In this document: one piece after another, positions 1 to 10,477 of the stretch
Layout: each line of letters opens with the position of its first letter
How positions within the stretch are numbered: position 1 is the stretch's first letter
From: Orbilia blumenaviensis
Lineage: Eukaryota > Ascomycota > Orbiliomycetes > Orbiliales > Orbiliaceae
NCBI GenBank assembly: GCA_036872755.1
Contig: JAVHNS010000014.1
Span: 1,054,001 to 1,118,000 of the forward strand
DNA: 64,000 nucleotides
Direction of reading: 5' to 3'
The notes under the pieces: generated by a model
The model's input: the letters and a program-made list of their open reading frames with translations, nothing else
The model's database searches: none
Told to the model about the DNA's origin: nothing
Program-made: the position numbers and the translations under genes

Positions 1-91
1 AAAAATATCCGTAACCACCAATAAACTAGCGGACGGTAACAATAAAAGTATCGAGTGTAAAGTTGCTGGGCTAGAATGTACGAGAGACCAG

Positions 92-490
92 CTAGAAATC
101 CCCGTGAACTCTGCGCCGAATCCCAAACCCATAACCCCATAATCCTGAACGCCCGCTCGGAAACTGCCTCCTCTCCTCGTGCTGGTCCTTCTCCTCCTTG
201 TCTGCCTCAATCATCTGTGTATCTCCGTCAATATCATGCTTATGATCGTCGTTGAGTTTCATCTCCTGATTGCTGCCTTGTCTTTCTTTCTCTTCAGCTG
301 GCTCCATTTGTTGCTCATCGCCTTTTCCTGCTTCAGCTTGATTCTCCTCTTCCTCCTCGTGGCAAGCACTACACCTCCTCCTCCTCCTCCCCTCTATGCG
401 TTTGCTCCTCCGCGTATCCTTCGCAGCCGGTTTAGGCTTCCCATCGGTCTTCTTCTCTCCAGACGTACGAGCTACATGGGCCTTATCATT
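92..490 (-). other. open frame continuing in phase beyond the TAF3 stop
   Basis: Directly after the TAG that ends the TAF3-like gene (491-493), the same frame stays open for 132 codons to the next stop at 92-94. The encoded peptide would be highly charged, with a run of arginines, a CSACH motif, and Glu/Lys-rich segments; an internal ATG lies at 307. It could be 3' UTR whose purine-rich coding strand happens to lack stops, an extension reached by stop readthrough or by splicing out the TAG, or part of the native C-terminus lost to a nonsense mutation or sequencing error. No canonical GTATGT-type donor lies just upstream, so splicing is only a weak possibility. Positions 1-91 show nothing recognisable. 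Confidence 0.35.
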
Positions 491-1492
491 CTATGATAAC
501 TCCGGCAGCTCAACGTCCACACTATCTCCGCCTTCCACGACCACTTTCCTTTCAATATGCTTCCCCAACACCGTTCCTTTAAACCTCGCAGCATCCTCCT
601 TTATCTTCAATGAGGTAAACCAATCCACCTGTTTAACTTTAACCCTCCCCTTGCCTCCTTCCTCATCTATTCCTTCGCCCGGCGGCTCTGTGTCTCTGGC
701 TCCGCTACCGTTCCCCCCAGGTCCACCAGGTGTGCCTGCCATTTCATCCATCGCCATGCCATCTATATCCATCATCAGAGGGGTAGGTTGATCGTCGACA
801 ATCTCACGCTTAATGGGAATATCGGTCTCCACCTCCTTTATTTTCTCAGCCGGTCTCTTAGCTCCCGTCGATGCCGTTGTCGCCGTTGTCGATAACTTTA
901 CTGTCTTCGCCGCCGTCGTAGTAGTAGTAGTAGCAGTAGTAGATTCTCCATTAACCCCACTACCACCAGCAGCAGGAGTAGCACTGGTATCCGGTACAAC
1001 CGCATTAACATCCTCATCCCTCTCAGTCTTATCATCAACTTCCACAGTAATAACCCCAGCAATCTTTCGTAATTCCTCGACTTCAGGGCTTTTCGCCCAG
1101 GATATGAAGTTATCGATCGCTCTGGTGTCATCGAGGTCAGCGTTGTAGAGTGTTAAGGGACGGAGGAGGCCGACGTGTTCCATTGCGCAGATGATGTCGG
1201 GGAGTTCGGTGGTGGTGCGGTTTGAGGATTCTGAGATGGAGCGGGCGGTGCTGCCGAGGAGGGTTAGGTAGCGAGCTGTCATGTCTGTAGTAATTGATTG
1301 GTTTTAGGTTAGCGATTGGAAAGAAAGAAGATGCGAATAGGTAGGTTTAGAAGGAATCGATCATGGGTGAGAGGTTATACCTGTGAGGGAGTCCAGAACA
1401 GAAGGTCGCGATCCAGCTAGACCGGCATGACGCAGCATCTGGGCGGTAGAGATCCGGAGGAGTGAGAAGTAGAACTGCTCCTGCGAGTCCAT
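491..1492 (-). CDS. TAF3: TFIID subunit 3 (TAF3-like), BTP histone-fold protein
   Basis: Two exons, 1492-1381 and 1284-491, separated by a 96-nt intron (GTATAA...CTACAG), give 301 residues. Residues 1 to about 85 form a bromodomain-associated (BTP) histone fold: an N-terminal helix with FYFSLLRISTAQMLRHAG, then RPSVLDSLTDMTARYL, then LPDIICAMEHVGLLRP, followed by a conserved-looking IDNFISWAKSPEVEELRKIA block. This arrangement is that of TAF3, which pairs with TAF10 inside TFIID in the nucleus. The rest is low-complexity Thr/Ala-rich and acidic, with no PHD finger, as in yeast Taf3 and unlike animal TAF3. TAF8 is also a BTP protein, but no TAF8 C-terminal block is seen. The start is the only ATG giving the full first helix. 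The gene diverges from TAF7. The frame stays open beyond the stop (see 92-490), so the true C-terminus is uncertain. Confidence 0.8.
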
Positions 1493-2395
1493 GGTGACGA
1501 CTAATGACCAATGATGATGACAATTGCAAATGTGATGTAGTAATGATAATTATAAGTGATAATGCAGTGTATCGTATCTAAAGCTGGTCGTGTCGTGGTG
1601 ATTTTCGTATTCGGTATAGTTAAGCAAGCAAGCTGAGTACTGTCGGTAGCTAGCAACTGTCCGGCCTGACAAGGGCCATTGTCGGCCTCAATTGATGATG
1701 CTTTCGAAGGATAAGGAAGAGGATCCAGCACTACCCAAGTAGTATATCGCCGGTAGATATCGGATAGCGTGGTATTAATATTAGTATCGATGGCGATTGA
1801 TGATAATGATGGCGATGGCGGTTGTGGAAAGTAGTAGTGATGGTGGCAGTAGCAGCAGCAGCGGTGGAAGTTGTACGTTGAGAAAGGGAAGGAAGCAGGG
1901 AACCAAGAATATAATTATCGACGCCAAGACCTCCAAAAACGCGACTGCGCTTCTTCTCCATATTCCTCGCTCATCCCAGACATCCTTCCCGTCTTGACAT
2001 CACCACCACCAGATCACCACCACCATCAGCCATAATTTAATTCCCCACCACCGTCGTCTCCCCTCACCATCATCAGATATACTATCTCTGGTCACTCAAG
2101 GTACCTTCATCAAAAGCTCCCCTCATCTATTGTTCATAACGTTTGTTGACGATGGTTGTGACACTAGCATAGCTACTCCAAGGAAAGCGAATCACACCTG
2201 CTTGTCGCCAGCTGCCCAACATCATTATCTCCACCATCTATCCATTCCCCCATACGCACAGCTCCTACCGCCAGTTGCTACTCTCTACATACACAACCTG
2301 TATGAAAGGATTCCATTAGGCCGTGTTAATAAAGGGGAACCCAGCTTCCTTGACCCATCAATCCCTCCTCATCGCTATCACCACCACCACACAAG
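1493..2395. promoter_or_regulatory. shared divergent promoter region of TAF3 and TAF7
   Basis: About 900 bases separate the two start codons, so both TFIID genes must be driven from here. The middle (1780-1880) has GATGATGGCG-like and CAGCAG-type simple sequence. The TAF7-proximal part is CCACCA/CATCAT pyrimidine-rich on the plus strand, a common look for fungal leaders. No conserved binding site could be assigned by eye. Confidence 0.6.
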
Positions 2396-4183
2396 ATGCC
2401 GGCCGATAGATCGAAACCGAGGAAGATCGTCAAGCTGAGGGTCAGCCCGAGCTACCTCGCCCTCCTCGAAGACAGGACCGCTTCGGCTTCTACATCCCAG
2501 AAATCTTCTGACAAACCTAAGAAGGAGAAGAAATCTAAGAAGGCAGCAGCAGCTGAGCCGAAGGAGTCACTCCCACCTCCACCACCTCCTCCCCCACAGC
2601 CGTCATCGTCAAAGGAGGCACGACCATCTAAAACTAAAGAGCCCAAGGAGTCGAAAAAGTCTAAGAAGCAACAGCAGTCCACGTCGGCAGCTAAGGAACC
2701 ACCGCAGACTCCGGCAGGCCCGTCGATCAAAGTCGCGACTCCAAAACCCGCCGGGTCCGGAATCAAGATCAAGCTCAATGTCAACACTCTCAAAAAAGCT
2801 ACCAAGGAGAGCTCTGGCGACCCCCAGACTCCGGGTACCACCAAGGCAGTAGCAGCCCTAACCGCCCAGGCCGTGACGCCCGCTCCCATCACCGCTCCCA
2901 CAACCTCATCACGTCCACCGGGCCTCTCCAATCTCCCCCCGCTGCAGACCAAAGTTTCCGCCGTTCACTCGGCTGACACAGCAGGCACCCCGAGCGTGCC
3001 CAAAATCCGTTTAAAGACCAGCGTATCAGCCCTTAAGTCAGGCGTTGCAGCCGGCACGGATGGTTCGAAGATCCAAACCCCCAAAACACCGGTCATCAAG
3101 CTCAAGTCCGGAGCCACACGGCCCACGACGACCCGTAGAGCGGTTCCGATTGGGTACGGGTACGACTCCGAGGCCGAGGACCGAGAGGAAGACCCCGCCA
3201 TCGAAGAGCAGTTCATCCTGCGCATGCCCCCCGGCGAGGATGCCGACTACCTGCGTGCCGAGCTCGAGAAGAAAGAGTTTGGAAAGTCCACGGACATCTG
3301 GTTCAAGTTTAAGGACGACAGACGGGCGATATTAGGCGTCCGTGGAAAAATATACTCGGCAACGCTGGTAGACCTCCCTTGTATCATCGAGAGCCACAAG
3401 ACGATCGATAAGGGGAAGAACATCTTCAAAACGGCGGACATTTCGCAGATGCTCCTTGTGGGGGAACGTCTGATCTTTGAAGATCAGAGGATGTCGACGT
3501 CGGTTCCCAGTAGTGAGCTTAATTACCCACATGGGATAACGCCTCCGATGCACTGGGCTCGAAGACGACGTTTCCGAAAGCGCGCAGTTAACCGGAATAT
3601 GGATAAGGTCGAAGAAGCCGTTGACAAACTGTTAGCTTTGGACGCGGAGTGTGAAAGCGCAGAGTACGAGCTGCTGACAGAGGCGGATCTGACACGCGAG
3701 GCGGATGAGAAGGCGGGGCATGGGATGATGGGGTATGAGATGGGAGACGAGGATGCAGATGGAGAGGTAGATATGGCGTATGAGGAGGATGAAGAAGGGG
3801 AGGAGATGGAGGAGGAGGCTGACGAGCATGCCCTGGATTTGATGGACTTCGAAGGAGAACTCGCAGCCATGATGGACGATACGGAGCATGCACCCGAAGC
3901 AAACAAGCATGCTCCGGCTCCAATATCGAGTGACGAGGATGAGGATGACGATGAAGACGATGATGATAACGACGGGGATGCTATGGATCTTGATCCGGGA
4001 ATGTCAGCTGAGAAGATCCAACTGAAGGAGGAGATGGCGGATCTGGAGCGGGCGATCACGGTGAAAACGAAGGAGAGGGACGGGATGCAGAACCAGATCG
4101 TCCGGCAGAGGATACAGAATGTTATTGACGGACTAATGGCAGAGCTGGAGTTGAAGAGGTCGAGTCTGGAAGAGACGGCTTGA
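2396..4183 (+). CDS. TAF7: TFIID subunit 7 (TAF7)
   Basis: A single uninterrupted frame of 595 residues starts at an ATG in good context (ACAAGATGCC). Residues about 269-395 are the TAFII55 N-terminal domain: EEQFILRMPP, DIWFKFKDDRRAILGVRGK, YSATLVDLPCIIESHKTID, and the YPHGITPPMHWARRR block at 377 onward. In TFIID this domain binds TAF1 and restrains its activity. The N-terminal 260 residues are Lys/Pro/Ser-rich and disordered, with a nine-proline run near residue 64. After the domain comes a strongly acidic stretch (about 440-545) and a C-terminal predicted coiled coil (about 548-590) seen in other TAF7 proteins. Length is near that of fungal and yeast homologues. The divergent neighbour encodes another TFIID subunit. 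Confidence 0.95.
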   Translation: MPADRSKPRKIVKLRVSPSYLALLEDRTASASTSQKSSDKPKKEKKSKKAAAAEPKESLPPPPPPPPQPSSSKEARPSKTKEPKESKKSKKQQQSTSAAKEPPQTPAGPSIKVATPKPAGSGIKIKLNVNTLKKATKESSGDPQTPGTTKAVAALTAQAVTPAPITAPTTSSRPPGLSNLPPLQTKVSAVHSADTAGTPSVPKIRLKTSVSALKSGVAAGTDGSKIQTPKTPVIKLKSGATRPTTTRRAVPIGYGYDSEAEDREEDPAIEEQFILRMPPGEDADYLRAELEKKEFGKSTDIWFKFKDDRRAILGVRGKIYSATLVDLPCIIESHKTIDKGKNIFKTADISQMLLVGERLIFEDQRMSTSVPSSELNYPHGITPPMHWARRRRFRKRAVNRNMDKVEEAVDKLLALDAECESAEYELLTEADLTREADEKAGHGMMGYEMGDEDADGEVDMAYEEDEEGEEMEEEADEHALDLMDFEGELAAMMDDTEHAPEANKHAPAPISSDEDEDDDEDDDDNDGDAMDLDPGMSAEKIQLKEEMADLERAITVKTKERDGMQNQIVRQRIQNVIDGLMAELELKRSSLEETA

Positions 4184-4844
4184 TCACTATTATTATAATT
4201 AATATTATTATGAATTGCATCTCCCGAGGTAGCTACTCGGGCTCTTACATGCTGCCTTTATGACTGTGGCTACGATATCACAGTCTTGCAATACTTTTTT
4301 TCTTTTTTGTACACTTATTTAGCTTTATAGAAGATACCCCATCCATAAAATTCACATAATTGCATTTGCTTGTTACTTCTTTTTCTCTTCCTTTTCTTTT
4401 GGCTTGGATAGGTTCCTCCTGACGACAATTCTACTGATGAAAATGTCAATGTGGCTATGAAGTTTCCTCTAAAATGAAATTGACGGTATGGATGATTTTT
4501 TATTCTAAGAGCGGCGAGTGGTATATACATTAACAGAAAGAGGAAGATGAAAATAGTAAGAAGCAGTCCGTTTTATATCCAATATAGCAGCTTGTCTATC
4601 CCGACCCAACCCGAAAAAAAAAAAAAGGACTCCATTAGAAGATGCAGTTGATTATGTACAGTAGCCCCCCTTCACAATGTAGTAGGTGCCATATTACCCA
4701 CCCAGCTGGCTAGTTATCCGTAAGGTGTGCGTATGTATGTACCCGAAGATCGTATGCCGGCAGCAAGGAAGCCGTTAATGAGGGAGACCGGTGGCGAAGA
4801 CAACGACGATGATTTTTTCGACGCCATAAAGAAAGGAAATAAAA
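4184..4844. other. convergent 3' region between TAF7 and COX17
   Basis: Both flanking genes end here. The sequence is AT-rich, with an ATTATTATAATTAATATTATTA stretch right after the TAF7 stop, T-rich tracts near 4296 and 4380, and an A-run at about 4614-4626. These fit untranslated ends and polyadenylation regions. No gene is visible. Confidence 0.6.
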
Positions 4845-5148
4845 TTAGACCTTGAAGCCAAACCCCTCCATGCAGATCTTATAGGTCTTGATAAGATCCT
4901 TGCACTCGACTTCGGGAGCGTCGGTGACGGACTTGAGCATGCACTCGTCACGGGCGGACTTTTCGGGCTTGCAGACGCAGCAGGGCTTCGGTTTGTCTTC
5001 TTTGGCGGCGGGCGCTGCGGCCTCTTTTGATATATTATCATAATTTTATAGATTAGTGGATTATTCTTTCTTTTATATTGTATATTATATACTATCGGAT
5101 TGGATTGAGATACGTACGGGGCTTGGAGCCGAAAAGGAAGTCGAACAT
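4845..5148 (-). CDS. COX17: cytochrome c oxidase copper chaperone Cox17
   Basis: Exons 5148-5118 (31 nt) and 5023-4845 are joined across a 94-nt intron with donor GTACGT and a CTAATC-like branch site, giving 69 residues, the normal family size. The KPCCVCKPEK motif (Cys25, Cys26, Cys28) is the copper-binding signature. The twin CX9C pairs Cys28/Cys38 and Cys51/Cys61 form the disulfide-linked hairpin of this intermembrane-space protein, and YKICMEGFGF is the conserved end. Cox17 passes Cu(I) to Sco1 and Cox11 for cytochrome oxidase assembly. The first exon encodes MFDFLFGSKP. The ATG is immediately preceded by 19 adenines (5167-5149 on the plus strand as T), which is unusual. The gene diverges from RNA1. 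Confidence 0.95.
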
Positions 5149-5835
5149 TTTTTTTTTTTTTTTTTTTGTATGATCTGATATGATACCTGGAGATGTCGTG
5201 ATATGGTAGAATTCGAAGGGTGAAGTTCAACCGAAACTGTACCCGTACCGTAGTGAATTTGAATTTCTAAGCGGAAACGCCGACTGGCGTGAGCGAGCTA
5301 CTATTCAAACGATTCAATGACCAAATGCAATGCAATTAGTAACTAGCCAATACAATGTTTTCTGACCAGGGTGCGCTCCGACTCCCCCTGTTTAGCTAAT
5401 ACAGTACTGTATGTACTGTTCGCAGAAAAAAAAAATAGCTTTAGCCTTAGCAAGGTTTTTTTGGTGTCAGTCGTTCGCAGGCTCTTTTCTGTTTGCTCTG
5501 GTTAGCGTTGGTGGGGGGCCCTAACTACCCAGCATGTGTCTCTGTTTCTCCCCTCATCCTCTTCCTCCTCCCCCACTACCATCATCATCATCATCTCTTC
5601 CTTCTCTCTCTCTCTCTCCACCTTTAGCTTCCATCACAAGACACTCTTGTCGCACGCACTACCCCGCCACTTTTACCACACTTAAACTACTACCATCACC
5701 CTTCAATACCACTACAATCTTCATCTCTACCACCATCGTCTAAAATACAACCAAATAAAACAGATATCACATTCACCTTCTTCGGCGTCTCTGAACAAAC
5801 ACAAAAGGCGAAAAATTTCAATAAGAGAGAAAAAA
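5149..5835. promoter_or_regulatory. shared divergent promoter region of COX17 and RNA1
   Basis: The 687 bases between the two start codons hold a T19 tract touching the COX17 ATG. On the RNA1 side there is a long plus-strand pyrimidine tract (about 5545-5640, including CATCATCATCATC and a CT run) ahead of an A-rich leader ending AGAGAGAAAAAAATGG. Pyrimidine tracts of this kind are common in fungal promoters of well-expressed genes. No specific factor site is claimed. Confidence 0.55.
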
Positions 5836-7247
5836 ATGGCCGCCGCTACGTTCTCGCTGGAGAACAAAGCTCTCAAGCTCGATTCCAAAGCCGACATCGA
5901 ACCCCACCTCAAGGGTCTCATCGCCAACGATGACGTTGAAGAATTCATCCTGCAGGGCAATACCATCGGCATCGAGGCCTCAGAGGCCTTGGCTGAAGTT
6001 CTTAAGACCAAGTCGAAGCTGAAGGTATCTCCTCCCTCCCTTCATATCCTTTTCCTTTTTATCAATTATAGTCATTCTATATAGATGTGGGATGTGCATA
6101 TATCCACATACAGCTTCATCGATGGGAGATATTACCGGTTACTAACAAAAGATAAATTTTATATGATATGACATTATAGATCGCAAACCTAGCAGACATC
6201 TATACCTCCCGCACAATCGACGAAATCCCCCAATCTCTGGACGCCCTCCTCCCCGCCCTTCTCCCCCACCAACACCTCACAACCATAAACCTCTCCGACA
6301 ACGCCTTCGGAAAGCGCATGGAACCCCAGCTCGTCGCCTTCCTCTCCTCCCACCTCCCTCTCCAGCATTTAATCCTCAACAACAACGGCCTAGGGCCACT
6401 CTGCGGCACTGCAATCGCAAACGCCTTGACAACTCTAGCATCCAAAAAGACAGCTGCACATCCAAAGCTGGAAACCGTCGTTTGTGGCAGAAATCGACTC
6501 GAAAGCGGTAGCATGGAGGCTTGGAGTAAGACATATGCTGCGCATACAGGTGTTAAAGTTGTCAGAATGGTGCAGAACGGTATTAGACCCGATGGAATCC
6601 ACCAATTGCTCGTCGACGGTCTTAAGCACTGTACCAATCTCGAAATCTTGGATTTGCAGGATAATACTTTCACGCTTAAGGGTGCTAAGGCGCTTGCGTC
6701 TGTTGTTGGTGCTTGGACGGTTATTAAGGAACTTGGGGTTGGGGAGGTATTGTTAGGATCCCGGGGGGCGAGTTTACTGGCTGAGAAGCTGGAGGAAGGG
6801 AAGAATAAGGAGATGAGGGTTTTGAGGTTGCAGTTTAATGATATTACTAAGAAAGGGTTGAAGAGTTTGAAGGGAGCGGTTAAGGTGCTTGAGAAGCTGG
6901 AGCTTTTGGAGTTGAACGGGAATATCTTCTCTGAGGAGGATCCCTTGGTTAATGAGATTAGAGATATATTTGAGGATAGAGGGCTGGGTGAACTAGACGA
7001 ATTAGATGAGATGGAGGAACCTAGTGACGAGGAAGCCGAGGATGAGGAAGAAGAGGAGGCTGAGGAAGAAGAGGAGGAGGAAGAGGAGGAAGAACGGGAG
7101 AAGGAGGAAGCTAGAGAGAGAATCCTTAAGGACGCCGATGCAGCAGAGGAAGCCGACGTCCCGCAGCAGAAGGATAAGAACGTAGACGATCTGGCAGATA
7201 TACTGGGTAAGACCCAGATCTCTGACCTCAAGAAAGGTACCGCCTAG
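5836..7247 (+). CDS. RNA1: Ran GTPase-activating protein (RanGAP/Rna1)
   Basis: Exons 5836-6024 and 6180-7247, with an intron starting GTATCT and ending ATTATAG, give 418 residues. The protein is a leucine-rich-repeat solenoid: LSDNAFGKRMEP, LILNNNGLGPLCG, VVCGRNRLESGSMEAW, MVQNGIRPDGI, LDLQDNTFTLKGA, LRLQFNDI and LLELNGNIFSEEDP are the diagnostic RanGAP repeats. Arg74, in YTSRTIDEIP, occupies the position of the conserved catalytic-region arginine of S. pombe Rna1. An acidic tail (about 334-375), rich in Glu and Asp, follows GLGELDELDEM as in yeast. The enzyme stimulates GTP hydrolysis on Ran in the cytoplasm and so maintains the Ran-GTP gradient for nuclear transport. It diverges from COX17 and converges on TPC1. 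Confidence 0.96.
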
Positions 7248-7560
7248 AAGTCCGCCTCTGTAACCTTTTCTCTCTCTCTCTCTCTCTTTCTGCTTTTTAT
7301 ATCCCCACCAACCTCCTCGATCCCTTTTTTGTATATGAATAAAGCCTAGCCTCCTTTTTGTGAAAGAGAAAAGTTCCGGCGGTTTACTACTTTTTGGGGG
7401 CTGCTGATGCTGCTGCTGGAACCAATTAATATAATCATTGGTCTTCCCCCTCTTCTATTATAATCCATTACCTATAAGATCCTGTCTACCCTATAAAAAG
7501 GAAAGAAGAGAAAGAAGAAAGGAAAGAAAAGATATCTACCTGATATATAAACAAAAGAAC
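7248..7560. other. convergent 3' region between RNA1 and TPC1
   Basis: The 313 bases hold a TC dinucleotide run (7269-7286), a polyadenylation-type AATAAA (7338-7343) and an A/G-rich tract (about 7497-7530). No reading frame of interest is present. Confidence 0.55.
7338..7343 (+). promoter_or_regulatory. candidate poly(A) signal for RNA1
   Basis: A canonical AATAAA lies about 90 bases after the RNA1 stop codon, preceded by T-rich and TATATG sequence, the usual arrangement of fungal cleavage and polyadenylation signals. Confidence 0.5.
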
Positions 7561-8783
7561 CTACCCCTCCCTCCCCTCAAGCCACCCAATAACCTCCACC
7601 GTCCTCCCATAAGTCCACATAGTAACCGCACTAGCCGGCCCGGCCTTCAAAAGACTAACCGTCAACCCTCTATACAACCCCCTCCACCCTTCCCTAGCAA
7701 CAACATCCTTCCCACACCCCACAATACCTCTATAAGCCGGAATATCACCATGCACGTACTTCCCCCTCGTAGGTCCCTGAACCTGCAGTCTTTTCCTGAT
7801 AGTATCCAACGGGAAAACCCCAGTTTTGGCAAACACTCCACCCATAACCCCGGATATTGCATCGACTCCGCCTAATGCCCAGAAGGTGGATAGCATCCAT
7901 GCTAACACAGGATGTGTGGTATCCCCCCTACTACCATTAGCAGAATCTTGATTCCCCCGCGTCGTCACTACAAAACTCCCAAGACCCTTCTTAACCCCCT
8001 CATAACTCCCAAAAAACAGACCCATATACGGCACGATCTGTGCCAACGCCGCCCCTCCACCTCTATAAAACCCTTTAACGCCTTCATCCCTAAAAATCCC
8101 CCTGATAGCAACACCTAAACCGGAATAAACCCTTTGAGAGCTCCCGCTTCTTCCCTTCGACGCTGCGAAACGGGTACGTAATAGATCGAATGGGTATGTG
8201 AATGATGTGGCCATTCCACCGGCTAGACCGCCGGAGATGGTGTTTATGAAGGTTTGTGGGAGGTGGGAGGTTAAAGGGAGGGTGGAGAGGTAGGATTGTG
8301 CTTGTGAGTACATGAAGAATTGGGCGGCGCCGTAGGTTAGGTAGAGGAGTTCGGCGGGGATGTTGCCTTTCCAGAGTGCCTGTTTTTTTTATATACACAA
8401 TACCAATAACGACGGTTAGTACCTATATACTTATGTGTATGTGTGTGTATATATATATATATTGGGTAGGGAAGGAGAACATACGGTAACACCCTCCTCG
8501 CGAACTATCGTCCTCATGGTGCCGTATATGCCATCATATACGGCCGCCGTCTGAGGCGCCGCTGCTGTTGCTCCTGCACCTGCTATTTTAGCAGCAGCAG
8601 CAGCAGCAGAAGCAGGGCCGGAAACAGCAGACGCAGTAGTGGTTTTCAACAGCTGCGGTTGTAATTGTAATCGTATCTTAACAACATCAAGCGGTGCAAT
8701 GCAGAAGCTTCATCACCATTAAAAAATTAAAATAATTAGCTCTATCAAACTCCAAAAATTATACCAAAAATAATAATAAAAAA

Positions 8784-8822
<39 letters not shown>

Positions 8823-9001
8823 AAAAAATAGGGTAGACTTTATATGTAAGGAGAAAGATTGGGAAGAGAAGGGCATATACACACCGAGACACCATACCAG
8901 CAATCGCACCGGCTATAATAGGTGTTTTGCGCGAGCTGCTTCGCTGCTAAAAAATCCATTTAATAATCACATTTAACAGTCAGCTATCAGTAACCTTATT
9001 G

Positions 9002-9038
<37 letters not shown>

Positions 9039-9179
9039 TATTCACAACTCAATGAAACGCGCACACTTGTTGCATAGCAAAATGTTGTGTTTCGAGGAAA
9101 TGCAAAATGGCGTAATATAAAAAAAACACACATATATGCACACACACACCTTAGCTTGATCTTTCTCACGCGACATCAT
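7561..9179 (-). CDS. TPC1: mitochondrial thiamine pyrophosphate carrier (Tpc1)
   Basis: Four exons (9179-9150, 8946-8885, 8707-8485, 8379-7561) give 377 residues. This is a three-repeat mitochondrial carrier: the PX[DE]XX[KR] signatures are PLDVVKIR (36), PFDLLRTR (168) and PLDTIRKR (295), each closing the first helix of a repeat of two membrane helices. Stretches such as SRFCIAPLDVVKIRLQLQ, TALWKGNIPAELLYLTYGA and MGLFFGSYE match fungal Tpc1, which imports thiamine pyrophosphate across the inner membrane for pyruvate and oxoglutarate dehydrogenases. An Ala-rich insertion (about 50-90) between the first two helices makes it longer than the usual 320 or so residues. Two ATGs are adjacent at the start; the first was chosen. 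All three introns contain simple repeats, and two donors are GTGTGT. Confidence 0.92.
8435..8462. repeat. GT/AT dinucleotide run in TPC1 intron 3
   Basis: A GT run passes into an AT run inside the 105-nt third intron (8380-8484), close to its donor at 8484. Confidence 0.85.
8781..8821. repeat. AAAT tetranucleotide microsatellite in TPC1 intron 2
   Basis: About ten tandem AAAT units lie within the second intron (8708-8884) of TPC1, flanked by further A/T-rich sequence. Confidence 0.9.
9006..9035. repeat. T30 homopolymer in TPC1 intron 1
   Basis: Thirty consecutive T bases (A in the transcript) lie in the first intron (8947-9149), which also begins with a GT dinucleotide run at its donor. Confidence 0.9.
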
Positions 9180-10477
9180 CGCGGCGGGTAAATATACTCG
9201 CGACGGCGGTTGTAGGAGTAAAAGTAATAGCAGTAGTTGGAATCGGAGTAGTGATCGAATTGGTTGTGATGGTGGTCGTAGTGATCAGATCGGATTCCCT
9301 CCAGCAAATGCGCCGTTATCATGATATCGATTCTTTCTTCTCTATAACTTTCTATCCAAAACAGAAAATAACAAAAAAGGCCGGGGAGAGGGAGTTTTTT
9401 GTAAAACGGAAAAAAAAAAAAGGAAGAAGGCAGGGGGTGTGTGTGGGAAAGAAAGAGGGATAAATAGGTACTTCTTATTCTTATTCCTCTGCTTTGTAGT
9501 AGTAATAGCAACAAGCTTAAGGAGAAGTAGCAAGAGAAGGCGGAGATATCCCAAGGCGCCGATAGCCGTTTTTTTTTACATCGGCTGCGGTTGGTCGGGT
9601 TCGGTTGGGGACAGGGTAGTCTTCTTCGGTCTCGGGGTCCGTTCCATTACCCTTTCTTTCTTTCTTTTTTTTTTCAATCAATCTGGGATTGGATAAATTA
9701 AGGCTCTGAACATGCATCTATCTTCTGGAAGATAGCGCAGGCTATAAAAGGAAATGTCACATTTTCAACGCAGCAAGCTTATAACTATTATGCTGTCTGT
9801 CCCTTTTTGTTATAGATAAGAAAGTGCTTGAGTAGCTAATATTGGACATGAACAGGTCGACATTCCGATTTAAATCATCCCGTTCTAAAGAAAAAAAAAG
9901 AGTCCTTCATCCTCTTCTATCAAATAAACTTGATCTGTGCTCGTCTCTCTCGTCGGATATGGAGCAAATAAACATAAGTAAAAAGCAAAAGAAAGGAAGA
10001 AAGGAAGAAAAAAAGAAAGAAAGAAGGGGGTTCTAGCTAATAGATACATTTGGATGAAGTTAAGTAGAAGTAGTAGCAGACAAAACTAAACAGCAAAGCA
10101 AAAAACATATGCGGGGTATTCCTTTTTGTTTCGTCACCAGCTCGTAATATAATCCGTTTCGTAAAAATCCCAAATTTCGAAAGGGGAAAAGAATCCCAAA
10201 AAGAGAGAGAGGAAGAAAGGTTAGAAATCATCTTATCGTAAGGCGTATGCCCGTCTAGCCTCCCAAGCTGTAAACTCCTGGCAGGTCTAAAAGAAAGTTG
10301 CCCCCATCCACAAAATATACATACCCATCTACCGCCGCCGCCGTCTTCCTCGTCTACTTCACCTCTAATAGATCTAACATCTACCGTTATATCGATCCCT
10401 CACAATATCACTGAGAACAACCCCGCCCAGCTCCCCAGCGGGCCTTTCGGACTCCCCAGGCCCGCACGCACCGCTAG
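9180..10477. other. TPC1 upstream region and kinesin 3' region
   Basis: About 1.3 kb separates the TPC1 start from the kinesin stop, both on the minus strand. It contains several A- or T-rich runs (9408-9421, 9570-9578, 9655-9676, 9890-9900), an A/G-rich tract near 9960-10030 and CCGCCGCCG at about 10330. It must carry the TPC1 promoter and the kinesin 3' UTR. The short overlapping frames here are low-complexity and are not taken as genes. Confidence 0.5.

Noticed and set aside
3523..4059. 178-codon minus-strand frame, mostly serine.
   Set aside because: It is the antisense shadow of the acidic GAT/GAG-rich end of TAF7.
6200..7231. 343-codon minus-strand frame, serine-rich.
   Set aside because: It is the antisense shadow of RNA1, whose family match and intron structure are clear.
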